Notes: generated from the sequence alone by a model not told the origin. Numbered from the stretch's first letter, positions 9,526-20,933 are shown. The stretch: DNA of 41,742 nt from Deltaproteobacteria bacterium (GCA_021822005.1 JAJZSH010000003.1:1-41742); one strand, 5' to 3'. Numbers and translations are program-made.

Positions 9526-11020
9526 CCTCCGCAAGTGGAATGAAAAGGATCAACCCCATTCCGGGAAGCGAGAGCAGGAAGCTGATCCCGAAAAAATAGC
9601 CATACCCTGCCCATGCGGCGAGAAAGCCGCTCAATACCCCGGCATACAGACCGCTGAAACTCATCAGCCCTGTGCCGATGGCGTAATGCGCCGCCTTGAA
9701 CCGCGGCTGGCATAAGCGCATGAGAAAGACCATGAGCACCGCGGTTCCAAGGCCTCCGGCGAACTGGTCAAAGGCATGCACGCAGACAACGGCAAGGAGG
9801 TTGTTCCCGCCGATTGCAGCGGGGATGGAATTGCCGGTGTTGAGCAGGACGAAGTCCTTGAGTTTCAGGGCCAGAAACATATAGGCCAGATTGGTGAAAT
9901 TCTGGGCAAGCAAGAGTGGCCAGATCATTTTTTTTAAAGAGTATTTCGAGATAAGCCAGCCGCCGAGCATTGCGCCGATTATGGAGAACGGCAGGCCAAC
10001 CCCGCCGGAAATCCAGCCGTAATGTTTTTTTATGCCCAGGTCGACCATGAATGGCGCAACCATGCTGGAGAGCATGTATTCCCCGGTCCTGATCAGGACG
10101 ATAAATGCCAGGATGGGACCGATTTTTTCACGATCCATAAAGGAAAAGAAGGCTTCGCTGAAAAAGGCGTTGCCCTTGTGCCGCAGCCATTTTTTAATTT
10201 TCCTTCGCTTAAAGCCGATAACCATGAGTGCGGTGACCAGGAGCATGCTGATCAGGGCGGTCAGGTCGATATTGAGCAAGAATCCGTGGCGCGGCAGCAG
10301 GCCCTGCCTGGTGATTGTCTGGCCCAGCAGGCGCAAGGCGACCATGAAAAGTGCGGCAACAACGGCAAGCCTGAGCAGGCGGCCTGCTTTGGCCGTCGGC
10401 AGCAATAGGGTCAGGGGGAGGCGGGCTGCTTCGCTGCGGGGCAAATACCGCAGATGGTAGACGGAAAAAAGCGCCAGAATAAGGGCCGATCCCCCAAAGG
10501 CAACAGGCCAGCCAGAGGTTGTCCCAATGGTTGCGATAATTCCGGCGCCGGCCATCATGGCAATCCGATAGGCCATGACCCGATAGCCGACAAAACGAGC
10601 CTGTCCGGCAGTGTCCAGGGTCTCCAGATAATAGCCGTCAATGGCGATGTCGTGGGTGGCGGCCAGGAAACTTCCGACAAAAAAGGCCATGCCGATGAGG
10701 GGCGTGGCCTGGGGCAGAGGGGCAAGAGCCGCGGCGGTCAGCAGAAGTCCCGCCAGCAGAATCTGCATGATGAGGAGCCACTGGCGTTTGGTGCCATACC
10801 GGTCAACATGCGGCGCCCAAAGAAATTTTAAAGCCCAGGGCAAGCCGAAAAGAGAAGTAAGCCCGATTCCTTCAAGGCTTACGCCGTTGTCCCGGAAAAA
10901 TACGGTGGAAACGGTGCGAATGATTGAGTAGGGCAATCCTTCGCAGAAGTAGGTGGTAAAGGCCCATACTTGGGGGATGGCTGGTTTTGGACCGGAGATC
11001 TTTTTTTCTGTTGCTGTCAT
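9500..11020 (-). CDS. MFS transporter, AmpG/PAT-like
   Basis: Multiple hydrophobic helices; QVWAFTTYFCEGLPYSIIRTVSTVFFRDNGVSLEGIGLTSLFGLPWALKFLWAPHVDRYGTKRQW; ATG at 11020. Confidence 0.82.
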   Translation of the reverse strand: MTATEKKISGPKPAIPQVWAFTTYFCEGLPYSIIRTVSTVFFRDNGVSLEGIGLTSLFGLPWALKFLWAPHVDRYGTKRQWLLIMQILLAGLLLTAAALAPLPQATPLIGMAFFVGSFLAATHDIAIDGYYLETLDTAGQARFVGYRVMAYRIAMMAGAGIIATIGTTSGWPVAFGGSALILALFSVYHLRYLPRSEAARLPLTLLLPTAKAGRLLRLAVVAALFMVALRLLGQTITRQGLLPRHGFLLNIDLTALISMLLVTALMVIGFKRRKIKKWLRHKGNAFFSEAFFSFMDREKIGPILAFIVLIRTGEYMLSSMVAPFMVDLGIKKHYGWISGGVGLPFSIIGAMLGGWLISKYSLKKMIWPLLLAQNFTNLAYMFLALKLKDFVLLNTGNSIPAAIGGNNLLAVVCVHAFDQFAGGLGTAVLMVFLMRLCQPRFKAAHYAIGTGLMSFSGLYAGVLSGFLAAWAGYGYFFGISFLLSLPGMGLILFIPLAEDQQKEALR

Positions 11021-11267
11021 GGTGAAGACACATACTCGATGAAAATATTCTCTATTATACAGATCGATTTCTGTATATAATTTTTTATGCGGCAATGCGC
11101 CACATACAGCGCTTTTTTTCTTGCGGTAAAGAAGAAACCGCGGCGAATACGCAACCGCATGGAGACCTTGCTGCATTGTCGGCAACGCTGAAAGGAAGGG
11201 GATGAGGAAAAAGTCGGCTGAGTCTTTCGCTTTTCATCCGGATATCAATTCTTCCAAGGAGTGAATT

Positions 11268-12023
11268 ATGGCGAGAAATCTCATTATCATGGACAGCTCA
11301 GCCAGCATGCGGCGCATAATCCGGACCATGATTCAGGCCACGGTAAATGATGCGGTTGTCTCCGAGGCCCGGGATGCGGAGGAGGCAAGGGGGCTCATCG
11401 AAGATGCCCATTACCATCTGGTAATCTTTTCCAGGGAATCGTCCGATAAAAAATGGCTCGAATTCGCTCAAAAACGACTTGCCCTGCCGGAGGGACAAAG
11501 AACAAATTTTATCCTGTTTACCTCAAGCAAAAAGCAGGATTATTTTGAAGAGATCAAGCGCTATGGGATAGAGGAATATCTCACCATTCCCTGCGCTGCC
11601 AACGATCTCGGGGAACTCATCACCAGGATTTGCACACCCTTTTCCCTGCGCAAGGCCAGGCGTTACAGCGTTCCCGATGCCATCGCCAGTCTGGAGCAGG
11701 GGAGCAACAGTTTTGCCGCTGAGGTCATCAATTTCAGTGAGGGTGGGGTGCTGTGCGAACTCGATGCTCCTGCGCAGTTAAACTGGTTTATGCCTGCAAT
11801 GATCAGTATGGAGTTTAACCTTGATGGCGCCACGCTGAAAGTCGCGGGGCTGTATTCCGTGGCCAGGCGTCTGATGGTGGTTGAAGCGAATCCGGATTAC
11901 TCACCAAGACGTATCCGCCTGGCCTACAGGTTTATCAGTGTCCCGGAGGAAAGCAAAAAACAATTGGCCCAGGTTTTCAGGGTGATTGAGCAACAGGAAG
12001 GCCTGCTCGGGTACGAAGACTAG
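11268..12023 (+). CDS. Degenerate receiver domain fused to PilZ-like domain
   Basis: CheY-like N-terminus ([18 protein letters not shown]) without an obvious phosphoacceptor Asp; C-terminal [12 protein letters not shown]...[13 protein letters not shown] PilZ-like. Confidence 0.7.
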   Translation: MARNLIIMDSSASMRRIIRTMIQATVNDAVVSEARDAEEARGLIEDAHYHLVIFSRESSDKKWLEFAQKRLALPEGQRTNFILFTSSKKQDYFEEIKRYGIEEYLTIPCAANDLGELITRICTPFSLRKARRYSVPDAIASLEQGSNSFAAEVINFSEGGVLCELDAPAQLNWFMPAMISMEFNLDGATLKVAGLYSVARRLMVVEANPDYSPRRIRLAYRFISVPEESKKQLAQVFRVIEQQEGLLGYED

Positions 12024-13912
12024 CGCTGCTTCCCGCAGAGGGCAAGGGCCTCGACGATGATCGCCGGGGCATCGATATTTCCCTTATGGCGGAGCTGGGC
12101 CTGGGTGCCGTGTTCCATGAATTTATCCGGCAACCCCAGCACCTTTGTCTGAATGCCCCAGAGATTTTTCTGGGCAAAAAGTTCAAGAATGGCGCTGCCA
12201 AAGCCGCCTTTTTTCACGTTGTCCTCGATGGTTATCACCCTGCCGGTCCGACTGGCCCACTCACAGATCAGCGCATCATCCAGGGGCCGGACAAAACGCG
12301 GGTTGATCACCGCCGCCTCCAGCCCGAGTTTTTTTAGCCCTGTTGCCGCCTCCAGGGCAGCAGAAACCCTGTTGCCGATGGGGAGCAAAAGGATATCCTT
12401 TCCTTCCCGCAGAAGCTCGCCTGTTCCCAGAGGGATACGTTGCAGCGCATCGTCCAGGGAAACGCCTTCCCCGTTTCCGCGCGGATAACGGACTGCCGCG
12501 GGGCCTGGGTGCAGAATGGCCGTGTGGAGCATGTGCCGCAGTTCATTTTCATCCTTGGGGGCCATGATCACCAGATTGGGGATGAAGCGCAGGAAGGAAA
12601 GGTCAAACACTCCGTGGTGGGTCGGCCCGTCGTCCCCGACAAGGCCGCCCCGGTCAATGGCCAGGGTAACGGGCAGATTGGGCAGGCAGACATCGTGGAT
12701 AATCTGGTCAAGGGCCCGCTGGAAGAAGGTGGAGTAGATGGCCACCACCGGCAGCAATCCTTCCGTGGCCATGCCTGCCGCATAGGTAACCGCATGCTGT
12801 TCGGCAATCCCCACATCAAAAAAACGCTCGGGAAACCGTTGGGAAAAATCGTTCAAGCCTGTGCCGGCGGGCATGGCGGCAGTGATGGCGACAACCCTGG
12901 GGTCCTGTTCCGCGATCTGCACCAGGGTTTCGCCAAAGATTTTGGTGTAGCTGGGCGGCGCAGGAGGCGAGGGGACGGGCAGGCCGGTGTCGATGCAAAA
13001 TGGGCCAACCCCGTGAAAATCGCCCGGATTTTTTTCCGCCGGCTCGTAGCCCTTGCCTTTGGTGGTCAGCACATGGATGAGGGTGGGGCCGGTGCTGAAA
13101 TCGCGGACATTGCCCAGGGCCTCAATAAGGTTTTCCAGCTTGTGGCCGGGGATGGGGCCTATGTATTCAAACTTGAGGGCCTCGAAGAGCATGCCGGGGG
13201 TAAAGAAGCCCTTGAAGCTCTCCTCGCTTTTCTTGAGAACAGAGAGGATGTTCTCCCCCACGTTGGAGAAGGACTTGAGGAAATGTTCCATCTCCTTCTT
13301 GACGCGCACCGCTGTTTTGCTGGTCAGTTTTCTGCTCAGGAAACTGGAAAGCGCCCCCACATTGGGTGAAATGGACATCTCGTTGTCATTGAGGATGACA
13401 ATGAGGTTTTTGTGGAGATGGCCGGCCTGATTGAGGGCCTCAAAGGCCATGCCGCCGGTCATGGAGCCATCGCCGATAACGGCGATGCTCTTGTGGGGGT
13501 CGCCCTTCAAATCCTTGGCCGTGGCAATGCCCAGGCTGGCCGAGATCGAGGTGCTGCTGTGGCCGGTATCAAAGGCGTCATAGGGGCTTTCCGCCCTTTT
13601 GGGAAAGCCGCTGATCCCCTGATACTGGCGCAGGGTGTGGAACTGATCCCTGCGGCCGGTAATCAGCTTGTGGGTATAGCTCTGATGGCCCACGTCCCAG
13701 ACCAGCTTGTCTTCGGGGGTATTGAAAACATAATGGATGGCCAGGGTGAGTTCAACCACCCCCAGGCAGGGCGCCAGGTGTCCGCCGGTCTGCGAAACGG
13801 TCTGGATGATCGTCTCTCTGATTTCCGCAGCCAGCGTCCCGAGTTGTTCCACAGAGAGCTTTCTGAGGTCCACAGGGGAATTGATGCTGTCAAGTAAAGG
13901 GGTATGGCTCAT
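12020..13912 (-). CDS. dxs: 1-deoxy-D-xylulose-5-phosphate synthase
   Basis: [92 protein letters not shown]. Confidence 0.97.
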   Translation of the reverse strand: MSHTPLLDSINSPVDLRKLSVEQLGTLAAEIRETIIQTVSQTGGHLAPCLGVVELTLAIHYVFNTPEDKLVWDVGHQSYTHKLITGRRDQFHTLRQYQGISGFPKRAESPYDAFDTGHSSTSISASLGIATAKDLKGDPHKSIAVIGDGSMTGGMAFEALNQAGHLHKNLIVILNDNEMSISPNVGALSSFLSRKLTSKTAVRVKKEMEHFLKSFSNVGENILSVLKKSEESFKGFFTPGMLFEALKFEYIGPIPGHKLENLIEALGNVRDFSTGPTLIHVLTTKGKGYEPAEKNPGDFHGVGPFCIDTGLPVPSPPAPPSYTKIFGETLVQIAEQDPRVVAITAAMPAGTGLNDFSQRFPERFFDVGIAEQHAVTYAAGMATEGLLPVVAIYSTFFQRALDQIIHDVCLPNLPVTLAIDRGGLVGDDGPTHHGVFDLSFLRFIPNLVIMAPKDENELRHMLHTAILHPGPAAVRYPRGNGEGVSLDDALQRIPLGTGELLREGKDILLLPIGNRVSAALEAATGLKKLGLEAAVINPRFVRPLDDALICEWASRTGRVITIEDNVKKGGFGSAILELFAQKNLWGIQTKVLGLPDKFMEHGTQAQLRHKGNIDAPAIIVEALALCGKQR

Positions 13913-13953
13913 CGTGGCCTTTTCCTCCGGGTAATACCCTGATGGGTGTCCGG

Positions 13954-14844
13954 CTAGTTGTTCCGTTCGTAAATATAGCGGGCAAGGGCGCGGAGCGGCT
14001 CGGCTTTGGCGTCAAAAATTTCCAGGGCGGTCACGGCCGCCTCAACAGCCTCCAGGGCCATGAGCTTTGTTTTGGCAACGCCGAAGAAGGCAGGGTAGGT
14101 TGCCTTGTTCCGCTGTGCGTCGGCTCCGGCGGTCTTGCCGAGATCTTCCGTGGTTCCTTCAACATCCAGCAGGTCGTCAACTATCTGGAAGGCAAGACCG
14201 ATCTGCACGCCGTATTGGCTTAATGCTGCAAACTGTTTCTCGTCGGCCATGCCGAAAATCGCCCCGGCCTGCACGGAAGCGGTAATAAGCGCCCCGGTTT
14301 TGTAGCCATGGATCAGCCGCAGGTGGTCAAAGGGGATTGTCTGGCCTTCGGCGGCAAGGTCCAGGGATTGGCCGCCGACCATGCCCTTCGGGCCGATGGC
14401 TTTGGCGATGATGTTGATCATCCGGAGCTGGGCTGACGGGGAGATGGTCTGCTGGACATCGGGATGGCTCAGCAGCTCAAAGGCGAAACTGAGCAGGCCG
14501 TCCCCGGCCAGGATGGCTTCCGCTTCACCGAATACCACGTGGCTGGTCGGTTTGCCGCGGCGGAGGGCATCATTGTCCATGGCCGGCAGATCGTCATGGA
14601 TCAGGGAATAGGTGTGGATGCATTCCAGGGCGCAGACAACGGGTAAAAGAGGTTCGGTGGCGGCATGCAGGGCCTCTGCCGCAGCCATGGCCAGGATGGG
14701 ACGGATCCTTTTGCCCCCGGCGAAAAGGCTGTAGCGCATGGCCTTGATATGGGCGGAAAGAGGCCCCTCCTCCGGCAGCATATAGCGCGCCAGGGCCTGT
14801 TCGACAACCGCGCATTGTTGAGTCAGGTATTTTTTAAATTCCAT
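13954..14844 (-). CDS. ispA: Polyprenyl (farnesyl/geranyl) diphosphate synthase
   Basis: [68 protein letters not shown]. Confidence 0.93.
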   Translation of the reverse strand: MEFKKYLTQQCAVVEQALARYMLPEEGPLSAHIKAMRYSLFAGGKRIRPILAMAAAEALHAATEPLLPVVCALECIHTYSLIHDDLPAMDNDALRRGKPTSHVVFGEAEAILAGDGLLSFAFELLSHPDVQQTISPSAQLRMINIIAKAIGPKGMVGGQSLDLAAEGQTIPFDHLRLIHGYKTGALITASVQAGAIFGMADEKQFAALSQYGVQIGLAFQIVDDLLDVEGTTEDLGKTAGADAQRNKATYPAFFGVAKTKLMALEAVEAAVTALEIFDAKAEPLRALARYIYERNN

Positions 14845-14882
14845 GGCTGGGAAATTCCCGGGGGGTGCAAGCGAGACAGGGG

Positions 14883-15131
14883 TTAGGCGTCGTCTTCATC
14901 AGGAGCCGTGCCGGAAGTATTAAAGGGCATGCTGATGAGTCTGCCGTCTTTTTTTAAAAGGAGATCAACTTTTTGCTGTGCTTCCTCCAGTTTGTGGTTG
15001 CACAGCTCAGCCAGTTTGATTCCCTCGTCAAATTTTTTCAGGGATTTCTCAAGGCTCAGGTCGCCGTTTTCCAGCTCCCGGGTGATCTGCTCAAGCGACT
15101 CCAGGGCTTCTTCAAAAGATTTTTTGGACAT
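14883..15131 (-). CDS. xseB: Exodeoxyribonuclease VII small subunit
   Basis: [57 protein letters not shown] at 15131. Confidence 0.92.
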   Translation of the reverse strand: MSKKSFEEALESLEQITRELENGDLSLEKSLKKFDEGIKLAELCNHKLEEAQQKVDLLLKKDGRLISMPFNTSGTAPDEDDA

Positions 15132-15323
15132 GATCCCTCCCGAGGTTTTTCTCAAAAAAGAGTGGTCCCCGTCTGTCGGCAAGTATGAATAGAATTTTTT
15201 AAAATAATTGAAGTTGCGGTTCAGGGCAATGTCTTTCCAAAAAAACATGAGTATGGTAGGTTGGTTGGCATCGTCTAATCATGTTCGCGTGGCTCAAAAC
15301 GCTTTTTTTGAAGAAAAACCTCC

Positions 15324-16238
15324 ATGCCATACTCACTGCAGGATCTTCTCCCCCAATTCAGCCGCTGGCTTTCCGTGGAAAAGGGTTATTCCCCCAAGAC
15401 CGTTGAAAGCTATGGCCGGGATCTTGCCGAATTCGCATCGTTTACAGGGTCTGATCAGGATGTCCGCCAGATCGAACCCCGTGCCGTCCGCTCCTATGTG
15501 TATGCCTTAAACGGCAAAAACAAAGGCAGCTCCGTGGCCAGGAAGCTTTCCGCCCTCCGCACCTTTTTTCGTCATCTTCTCCGCGAGGGGGTTATAGTGC
15601 ATGACCCTGTCGCGCCCATTGCCACGCCGAAACAGGAAAAACACATGCCTGTTTTTCTTACGGTGGACGAGGTTTTTACCCTGCTGGAGATGCCGGGCAC
15701 CGAGGATGCCTTTGCCTTTCGTGACCGGGCGATTCTTGAGATCCTCTATTCCACCGGGCTGCGGGTCGCCGAGCTTGCGGCCCTTGACCTGGAGCGTCTT
15801 GACGTCGAAGAGGGCATGCTCCGGGTTACCGGCAAGGGCAACCGGGAACGTCTGGTGCCGGTGGGCAGCCCGGCTCTGGAAGCCCTGGGTCAATACCTGC
15901 CCCAGCGGACCTTGTTGATCCGCGAACGGATCGGTCGCGGGGATGCGCCGGAAAACAGGGCGGTTTTTCTGAACCACCGGGGGTTGCGGCTCACCACCAG
16001 AAGCATCGAACGGCTGGTGAAGCTCTATGCCCTGCGGGCCGGAATCGCCGCCCGGGTAACGCCCCATGCCCTGCGCCATTCCTTTGCCACCCATCTTTTG
16101 GAAATGGGGGCGGATCTGCGGACGGTGCAGGAATTGCTGGGGCATGTCAGCCTGTCAACCACCCAACGGTATACCCATCTGAACATGGATCATCTGAACG
16201 AGGTCTATGACCGGGCCCATCCAAAGGCGGGAAGATGA
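15324..16238 (+). CDS. xerC: Tyrosine recombinase XerC/XerD family
   Basis: N-terminal SAM-like domain and catalytic segments STGLRVAELAALDL, PHALRHSFATHLLEMGADLRTVQELLGHVSLSTTQRYTHL. Confidence 0.9.
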   Translation: MPYSLQDLLPQFSRWLSVEKGYSPKTVESYGRDLAEFASFTGSDQDVRQIEPRAVRSYVYALNGKNKGSSVARKLSALRTFFRHLLREGVIVHDPVAPIATPKQEKHMPVFLTVDEVFTLLEMPGTEDAFAFRDRAILEILYSTGLRVAELAALDLERLDVEEGMLRVTGKGNRERLVPVGSPALEALGQYLPQRTLLIRERIGRGDAPENRAVFLNHRGLRLTTRSIERLVKLYALRAGIAARVTPHALRHSFATHLLEMGADLRTVQELLGHVSLSTTQRYTHLNMDHLNEVYDRAHPKAGR

Positions 16239-16247
16239 AAGGGGATG

Positions 16248-16283
16248 AGGCGTAAGGTGCAAGGATCAAGGCGTAAGGTACAA
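16248..16283. repeat. Short tandem duplication (period 21) AGGCGTAAGGTRCAA
   Basis: aggcgtaaggtgcaa at 16248-16262 and aggcgtaaggtacaa at 16269-16283. Confidence 0.7.
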
Positions 16284-16287
16284 ACTT

Positions 16288-16340
16288 AGGGGCCGTTACG
16301 AAATAACCATTACATTTTTTACCATTTCGTTACGGCCCCT
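16288..16340. terminator. Large imperfect hairpin downstream of xerC, terminator-like
   Basis: aggggccgttacgaaat / atttcgttacggcccct, 17-bp stem with one mismatch, ~19-nt T-rich loop; no classic U tract. Confidence 0.5.
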
Positions 16341-16426
16341 TATGCCGATCACGACATTACAATGTTACAGTTATTTTTGAACGACGGCTTATGGTTGTTG
16401 GGGATGAATATTTAGGAGGAGTAGCT

Positions 16427-16993
16427 TTGAAGATCAGATCGACCACAATCGTTGCCGTCCGGCACAGGGGTGAGGTGGCCCTGGCCGGGGACGGCCAGGT
16501 ATCGCTGGGCAATACCATCATGAAACATGAGGCGCGCAAGGTGCGCCGCCTGTATGAAGGCAAGGTGATCACCGGCTTTGCCGGGGCCACGGCCGACGCC
16601 TTTACCCTGTTTGACCGGCTGGAGCAGAAGCTTGAGCAGTATGACGGCAACCTGATGCGGGCGGCGGTTGAGCTGGCCAAGGACTGGCGCACGGACAAGA
16701 TGCTTCGCAAGCTTGAGGCTTTTCTGGTGGCGGTGGACAAGAATCATTCCCTGCTCCTTTCCGGCACCGGCGACGTGATCGAGCCGGACGACGGGGTGCT
16801 GGCCATCGGCTCGGGCGGGCCATACGCCCAGGCCGCAGCCAAGGCCCTGGTGGCGCACAGCGAGCTTTCCGCCGAGGAGATCTGTAGAGAGGCGATGCGG
16901 ATCGCCGCTTCCATCTGCGTCTATACCAATGACCGCATTGTTGTGGAAAAAATGATGGACTCGCAAAAAGGGAAAAAGGCAACAGGTCCGTAA
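16427..16993 (+). CDS. hslV: ATP-dependent protease subunit HslV (probable TTG start)
   Basis: [61 protein letters not shown]; aggagga 6-7 nt upstream of TTG 16427; C-terminal [12 protein letters not shown] tail lies in the repeat element. Confidence 0.92.
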   Translation: MKIRSTTIVAVRHRGEVALAGDGQVSLGNTIMKHEARKVRRLYEGKVITGFAGATADAFTLFDRLEQKLEQYDGNLMRAAVELAKDWRTDKMLRKLEAFLVAVDKNHSLLLSGTGDVIEPDDGVLAIGSGGPYAQAAAKALVAHSELSAEEICREAMRIAASICVYTNDRIVVEKMMDSQKGKKATGP

Positions 16994-17084
16994 CCCAAGA
17001 TCAAAGAGTTACAAAGCAATAACCGTCGCCGGTCGCTTTCGCTTCCTGCTGTAATCGCGGCTTTTTGCGGTTTCAACAAAAAAT
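16949..17084. repeat. Dispersed ~138-bp element, copy 2 (overlaps 3' end of hslV)
   Basis: Pairs with 4965-5102; begins aaaatgatggactcgcaaaaaggg. Confidence 0.88.
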
Positions 17085-17140
17085 GGCTGCCGAATAATAA
17101 AGAGGTCCGACAGCCGGTTTTATATAAGGAAAATTGTGAG

Positions 17141-18532
<1,392 letters not shown>

Positions 18533-18585
18533 CTGTCAGTTGATGATGACTTCGCAACAACTTAAAAAAAACGCGACATTCCGTC

Positions 18586-18605
18586 ATTCCGGCGAAGGCC
18601 GGAAT
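18586..18605. repeat. Small dispersed-type palindrome
   Basis: ATTCCGGC-gaag-GCCGGAAT within tcattccggcgaaggccggaatcc. Confidence 0.6.
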
Positions 18606-18669
18606 CCGACGAGTTGTTATGATTCCATCAGTTGATAGCTTACAGAGTTTTCTTTTTAACGAGGCCATC

Positions 18670-19188
18670 ATGATTGAACACGACTTGAAATACTGCCCCA
18701 AGTGCCGGGACGAGTACCGGCAGGAAATGGAAACCTGTGCAACCTGCGCTCTGCCTCTTGTCCTGGGTGCGGACTTGGCGGCAATGGAAAAAAATAAAGG
18801 CGGTTCTCGCCAAAACCGGAAAGGGGTCTTGACCCCGGATGACCAGCTGGTCGTCATCTTCCAGGCTCCCCTGGCCGACCTCAAGCACCTCAAGGATCTG
18901 CTTGAGGGGGAACAGATCGGCGCCATGATCAGCAAGGAAGCTGGGGGATGCGCCAGTGGCGGCTGCGCCCCCAAGTTTCAGCTCCAGGTCCGGCAGGAAG
19001 AGGTGCGGGACGCCTTGCAGGTGCTTGCCCAAGAGCATCGCCGGGCAACCGCTCTGGCTGAACACGACGCTACCCACGCCGAAGCGGTTTTTAACCCGGA
19101 GGCCGAGGAGGCAGTATGTCCGGCCTGCGGCTTTGCCTTTGCCACCACCACCACGACCTGTCCGGACTGCGGCCTGTGTTTCGGCTGA
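18670..19188 (+). CDS. Zinc-ribbon protein with CxxC motifs at both ends and a DUF2007-like middle
   Basis: YCPKCRDEYRQEMETCATCALPL ... VCPACGFAFATTTTTCPDCGLCFG. Confidence 0.7.
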   Translation: MIEHDLKYCPKCRDEYRQEMETCATCALPLVLGADLAAMEKNKGGSRQNRKGVLTPDDQLVVIFQAPLADLKHLKDLLEGEQIGAMISKEAGGCASGGCAPKFQLQVRQEEVRDALQVLAQEHRRATALAEHDATHAEAVFNPEAEEAVCPACGFAFATTTTTCPDCGLCFG

Positions 19189-19368
19189 ACCGAATGGGCT
19201 TTTTTCGGCTTGCAGGGCGGGTGAAGGTGGGATGAACCTGTATCATCTTCTTGACAAGATCGGGAAGATGGATGAAGAATTGATTTCGGTTTGGGTAAAT
19301 AAAGGTGCGGTGAAGGGTGGCAAGAGATCAGGCCGATGATTCGTAGCGAAGGAATAGCGGGAATTTAG

Positions 19369-19698
19369 ATGATGAACGAAGCTGATACATGTCGAATTCT
19401 GGTTACTCCGTCCCTCCTCCAAGCGGGTTGAGGAAATCCAATCTGGCGAATTGCCGAACAGCATTACTTCACCGACGGCCAGATCGTCCTTGTCGGCGAT
19501 GGTCATAAAAGGCAGAAGGGAAAGAAGGTCGACTACCTGCTTCGTTATGAGAAATCTTCTCCCATCGCTGTGTTTGTGACAACGACAGAGAAGTTTGGAG
19601 CTGGCGTTGAACCCCAGCTGGCCGAAGATTACGCCAAGATACTCGGACTATCCTTTGCTTACTCAGCCAACGGTCACGCCATCGAGGGACCAAAATGA
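19369..19698 (+). pseudogene. Truncated HsdR-like (type I restriction R subunit) N-terminal fragment with in-frame TGA
   Basis: Frame reads MMNEADTCRILVTPSLLQAG*GNPIWRIAEQHYFTDGQIVLVGDGHKRQKGKKVDYLLRYEKSSPIAVFVTTTEKFGAGVEPQLAEDYAKILGLSFAYSANGHAIEGPK*; stop at 19429-19431 where family members usually have AGW. Confidence 0.75.
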
Positions 19699-19868
19699 AA
19701 CCAATCAACGAAGACGAAGCGGAAATTCTGATCGAAGAACACCTCCGTTCCCGTGGCTGGGACGTTACGGATTTTACCGTCAGCCGCAAGCGCTGGCGTG
19801 ACCACTTCGATGGGGAAGAAATCGACCGCGTTTTTCTGTTATGAGGGCAAACCACCGGCCATCCTCGA
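19695..19868 (+). pseudogene. Second restriction-enzyme N-terminal fragment, frameshifted and truncated
   Basis: MKPINEDEAEILIEEHLRSRGWDVTDFTVSRKRWRDHFDGEEIDRVF then, after a 1-nt frame change, CYEGKPPAILELN up to the palindrome at 19869. Confidence 0.55.
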
Positions 19869-19906
19869 ACTAAACAACCACCGGCTTTAGCCGGTGGTTG
19901 TTTAGT
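19869..19906. repeat. REP-like perfect palindrome
   Basis: ACTAAACAACCACCGGCT-tt-AGCCGGTGGTTGTTTAGT, 18-bp arms. Confidence 0.88.
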
Positions 19907-20784
19907 CTTTCTATGCTTGACCCAGCCAGAACAATCCGCACCTTTTCCACCATGTGATCCGGAAAATAGCTTTCTTTTGCCTTGCGCAGGCCGGGAATAC
20001 CGAGATCCTGTTCCCGGTTGACATAGGCAAACCCGGCAAGGTTGTCTCGGGCAAACCATTGATTGACCACCTGGGCCAACCCCTGAAACTGGGGCATGGC
20101 CTTCTCGAAATGGCAGACCGCGGTTGAGGGATTGAGCGCTTCGCCCACGGTGAACGCCTCGATGTTCCCCTCAATCCGGATGGCGCATCCGGTCAGGGGG
20201 AATTCTCCGTAGTGCCGCAAGGTTTCTTCTATCGCCTGATATTCCCCGCACAATCCCGGCTCGGTCCTGCAATCCCTGGCGGCGCACCAGCGTTCCTGCA
20301 TGGCCAGACATTCGGGAACCGTTTCCGGAGTGATCATCTCGTACTGGCAATCGTACGCGGCCAGGCACTGGTTGATGTGGTTTCGTTTCCGGGTGAAATG
20401 TCTGCCGGCTAGGGTGGCGAGGCCTTCCCTGCGGTAGACATAATCGGCATTGTCCCGATCCTCGACCGCCGTTGCCCCGGGCGGCAAGGTTACTCCTGCG
20501 AGTCTTTCTCTTGGGAAGCGATCCGCTCCCGAAATTCTGCTGCCATATTCTTTGAAGACCTCGGTCAGCGCGACCGGGCCGACGGGATTTCCCAGAAGAA
20601 CCAGACCCATTTTCGTCTCGGCAAAAAGGAGGAGCGAGTCTTTGAACTCCTCTGTCCAGATCGGCCGCGTGTGCCGCCAGGCATAGAGATTCGTGAAGGT
20701 CAGTTCCGAAATCTCGGGAGGAAACCGCCGGAGATATTCCGTAACGGACAGCCTGTCATCGAGGGTAAGCGGGCGCAGGGTCAT
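19870..20784 (-). CDS. DUF2156 family protein (phosphatidylglycerol lysyltransferase C-terminal-like)
   Basis: MTLRPLTLDDRLSVTEYLRRFPPEISELTFTNLYAWRH...GRHFTRKRNHINQCLAAYDCQYEMI...YVNREQDLGIPGLRKAKESYFPDHMVEKVRI; start at 20784. Confidence 0.8.
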   Translation of the reverse strand: MTLRPLTLDDRLSVTEYLRRFPPEISELTFTNLYAWRHTRPIWTEEFKDSLLLFAETKMGLVLLGNPVGPVALTEVFKEYGSRISGADRFPRERLAGVTLPPGATAVEDRDNADYVYRREGLATLAGRHFTRKRNHINQCLAAYDCQYEMITPETVPECLAMQERWCAARDCRTEPGLCGEYQAIEETLRHYGEFPLTGCAIRIEGNIEAFTVGEALNPSTAVCHFEKAMPQFQGLAQVVNQWFARDNLAGFAYVNREQDLGIPGLRKAKESYFPDHMVEKVRIVLAGSSIERLNNHRLKPVVV

Positions 20785-20933
20785 GGGATTCCTGTGAAGG
20801 TATGGGATAGAATCAGTATAAAGGCGCAGCCGGATTCCTGCAAATGATTCCCTTGCCAAAGGCGCGTTGCTTTTCTTGCAAATGCGGAGAAATCCGTATA
20901 GATTGTGCCTCTTGTGAAAAATAGAAAAACACC

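Noticed and set aside
12440-13369. 309-aa + strand ORF opposite dxs
   Set aside because: Shadow ORF of dxs; composition (GGHGG-like runs) is not protein-like.
15324-16238. Integrase of a mobile element
   Set aside because: XerC-like housekeeping recombinase beside xseB/hslVU; no att sites or cargo seen.
19429-19431. TGA read as selenocysteine or tryptophan in the HsdR fragment
   Set aside because: TGA acts as a normal stop for many genes here, the ORF is truncated anyway, and no SECIS-like context was evident; nonsense decay is simpler.
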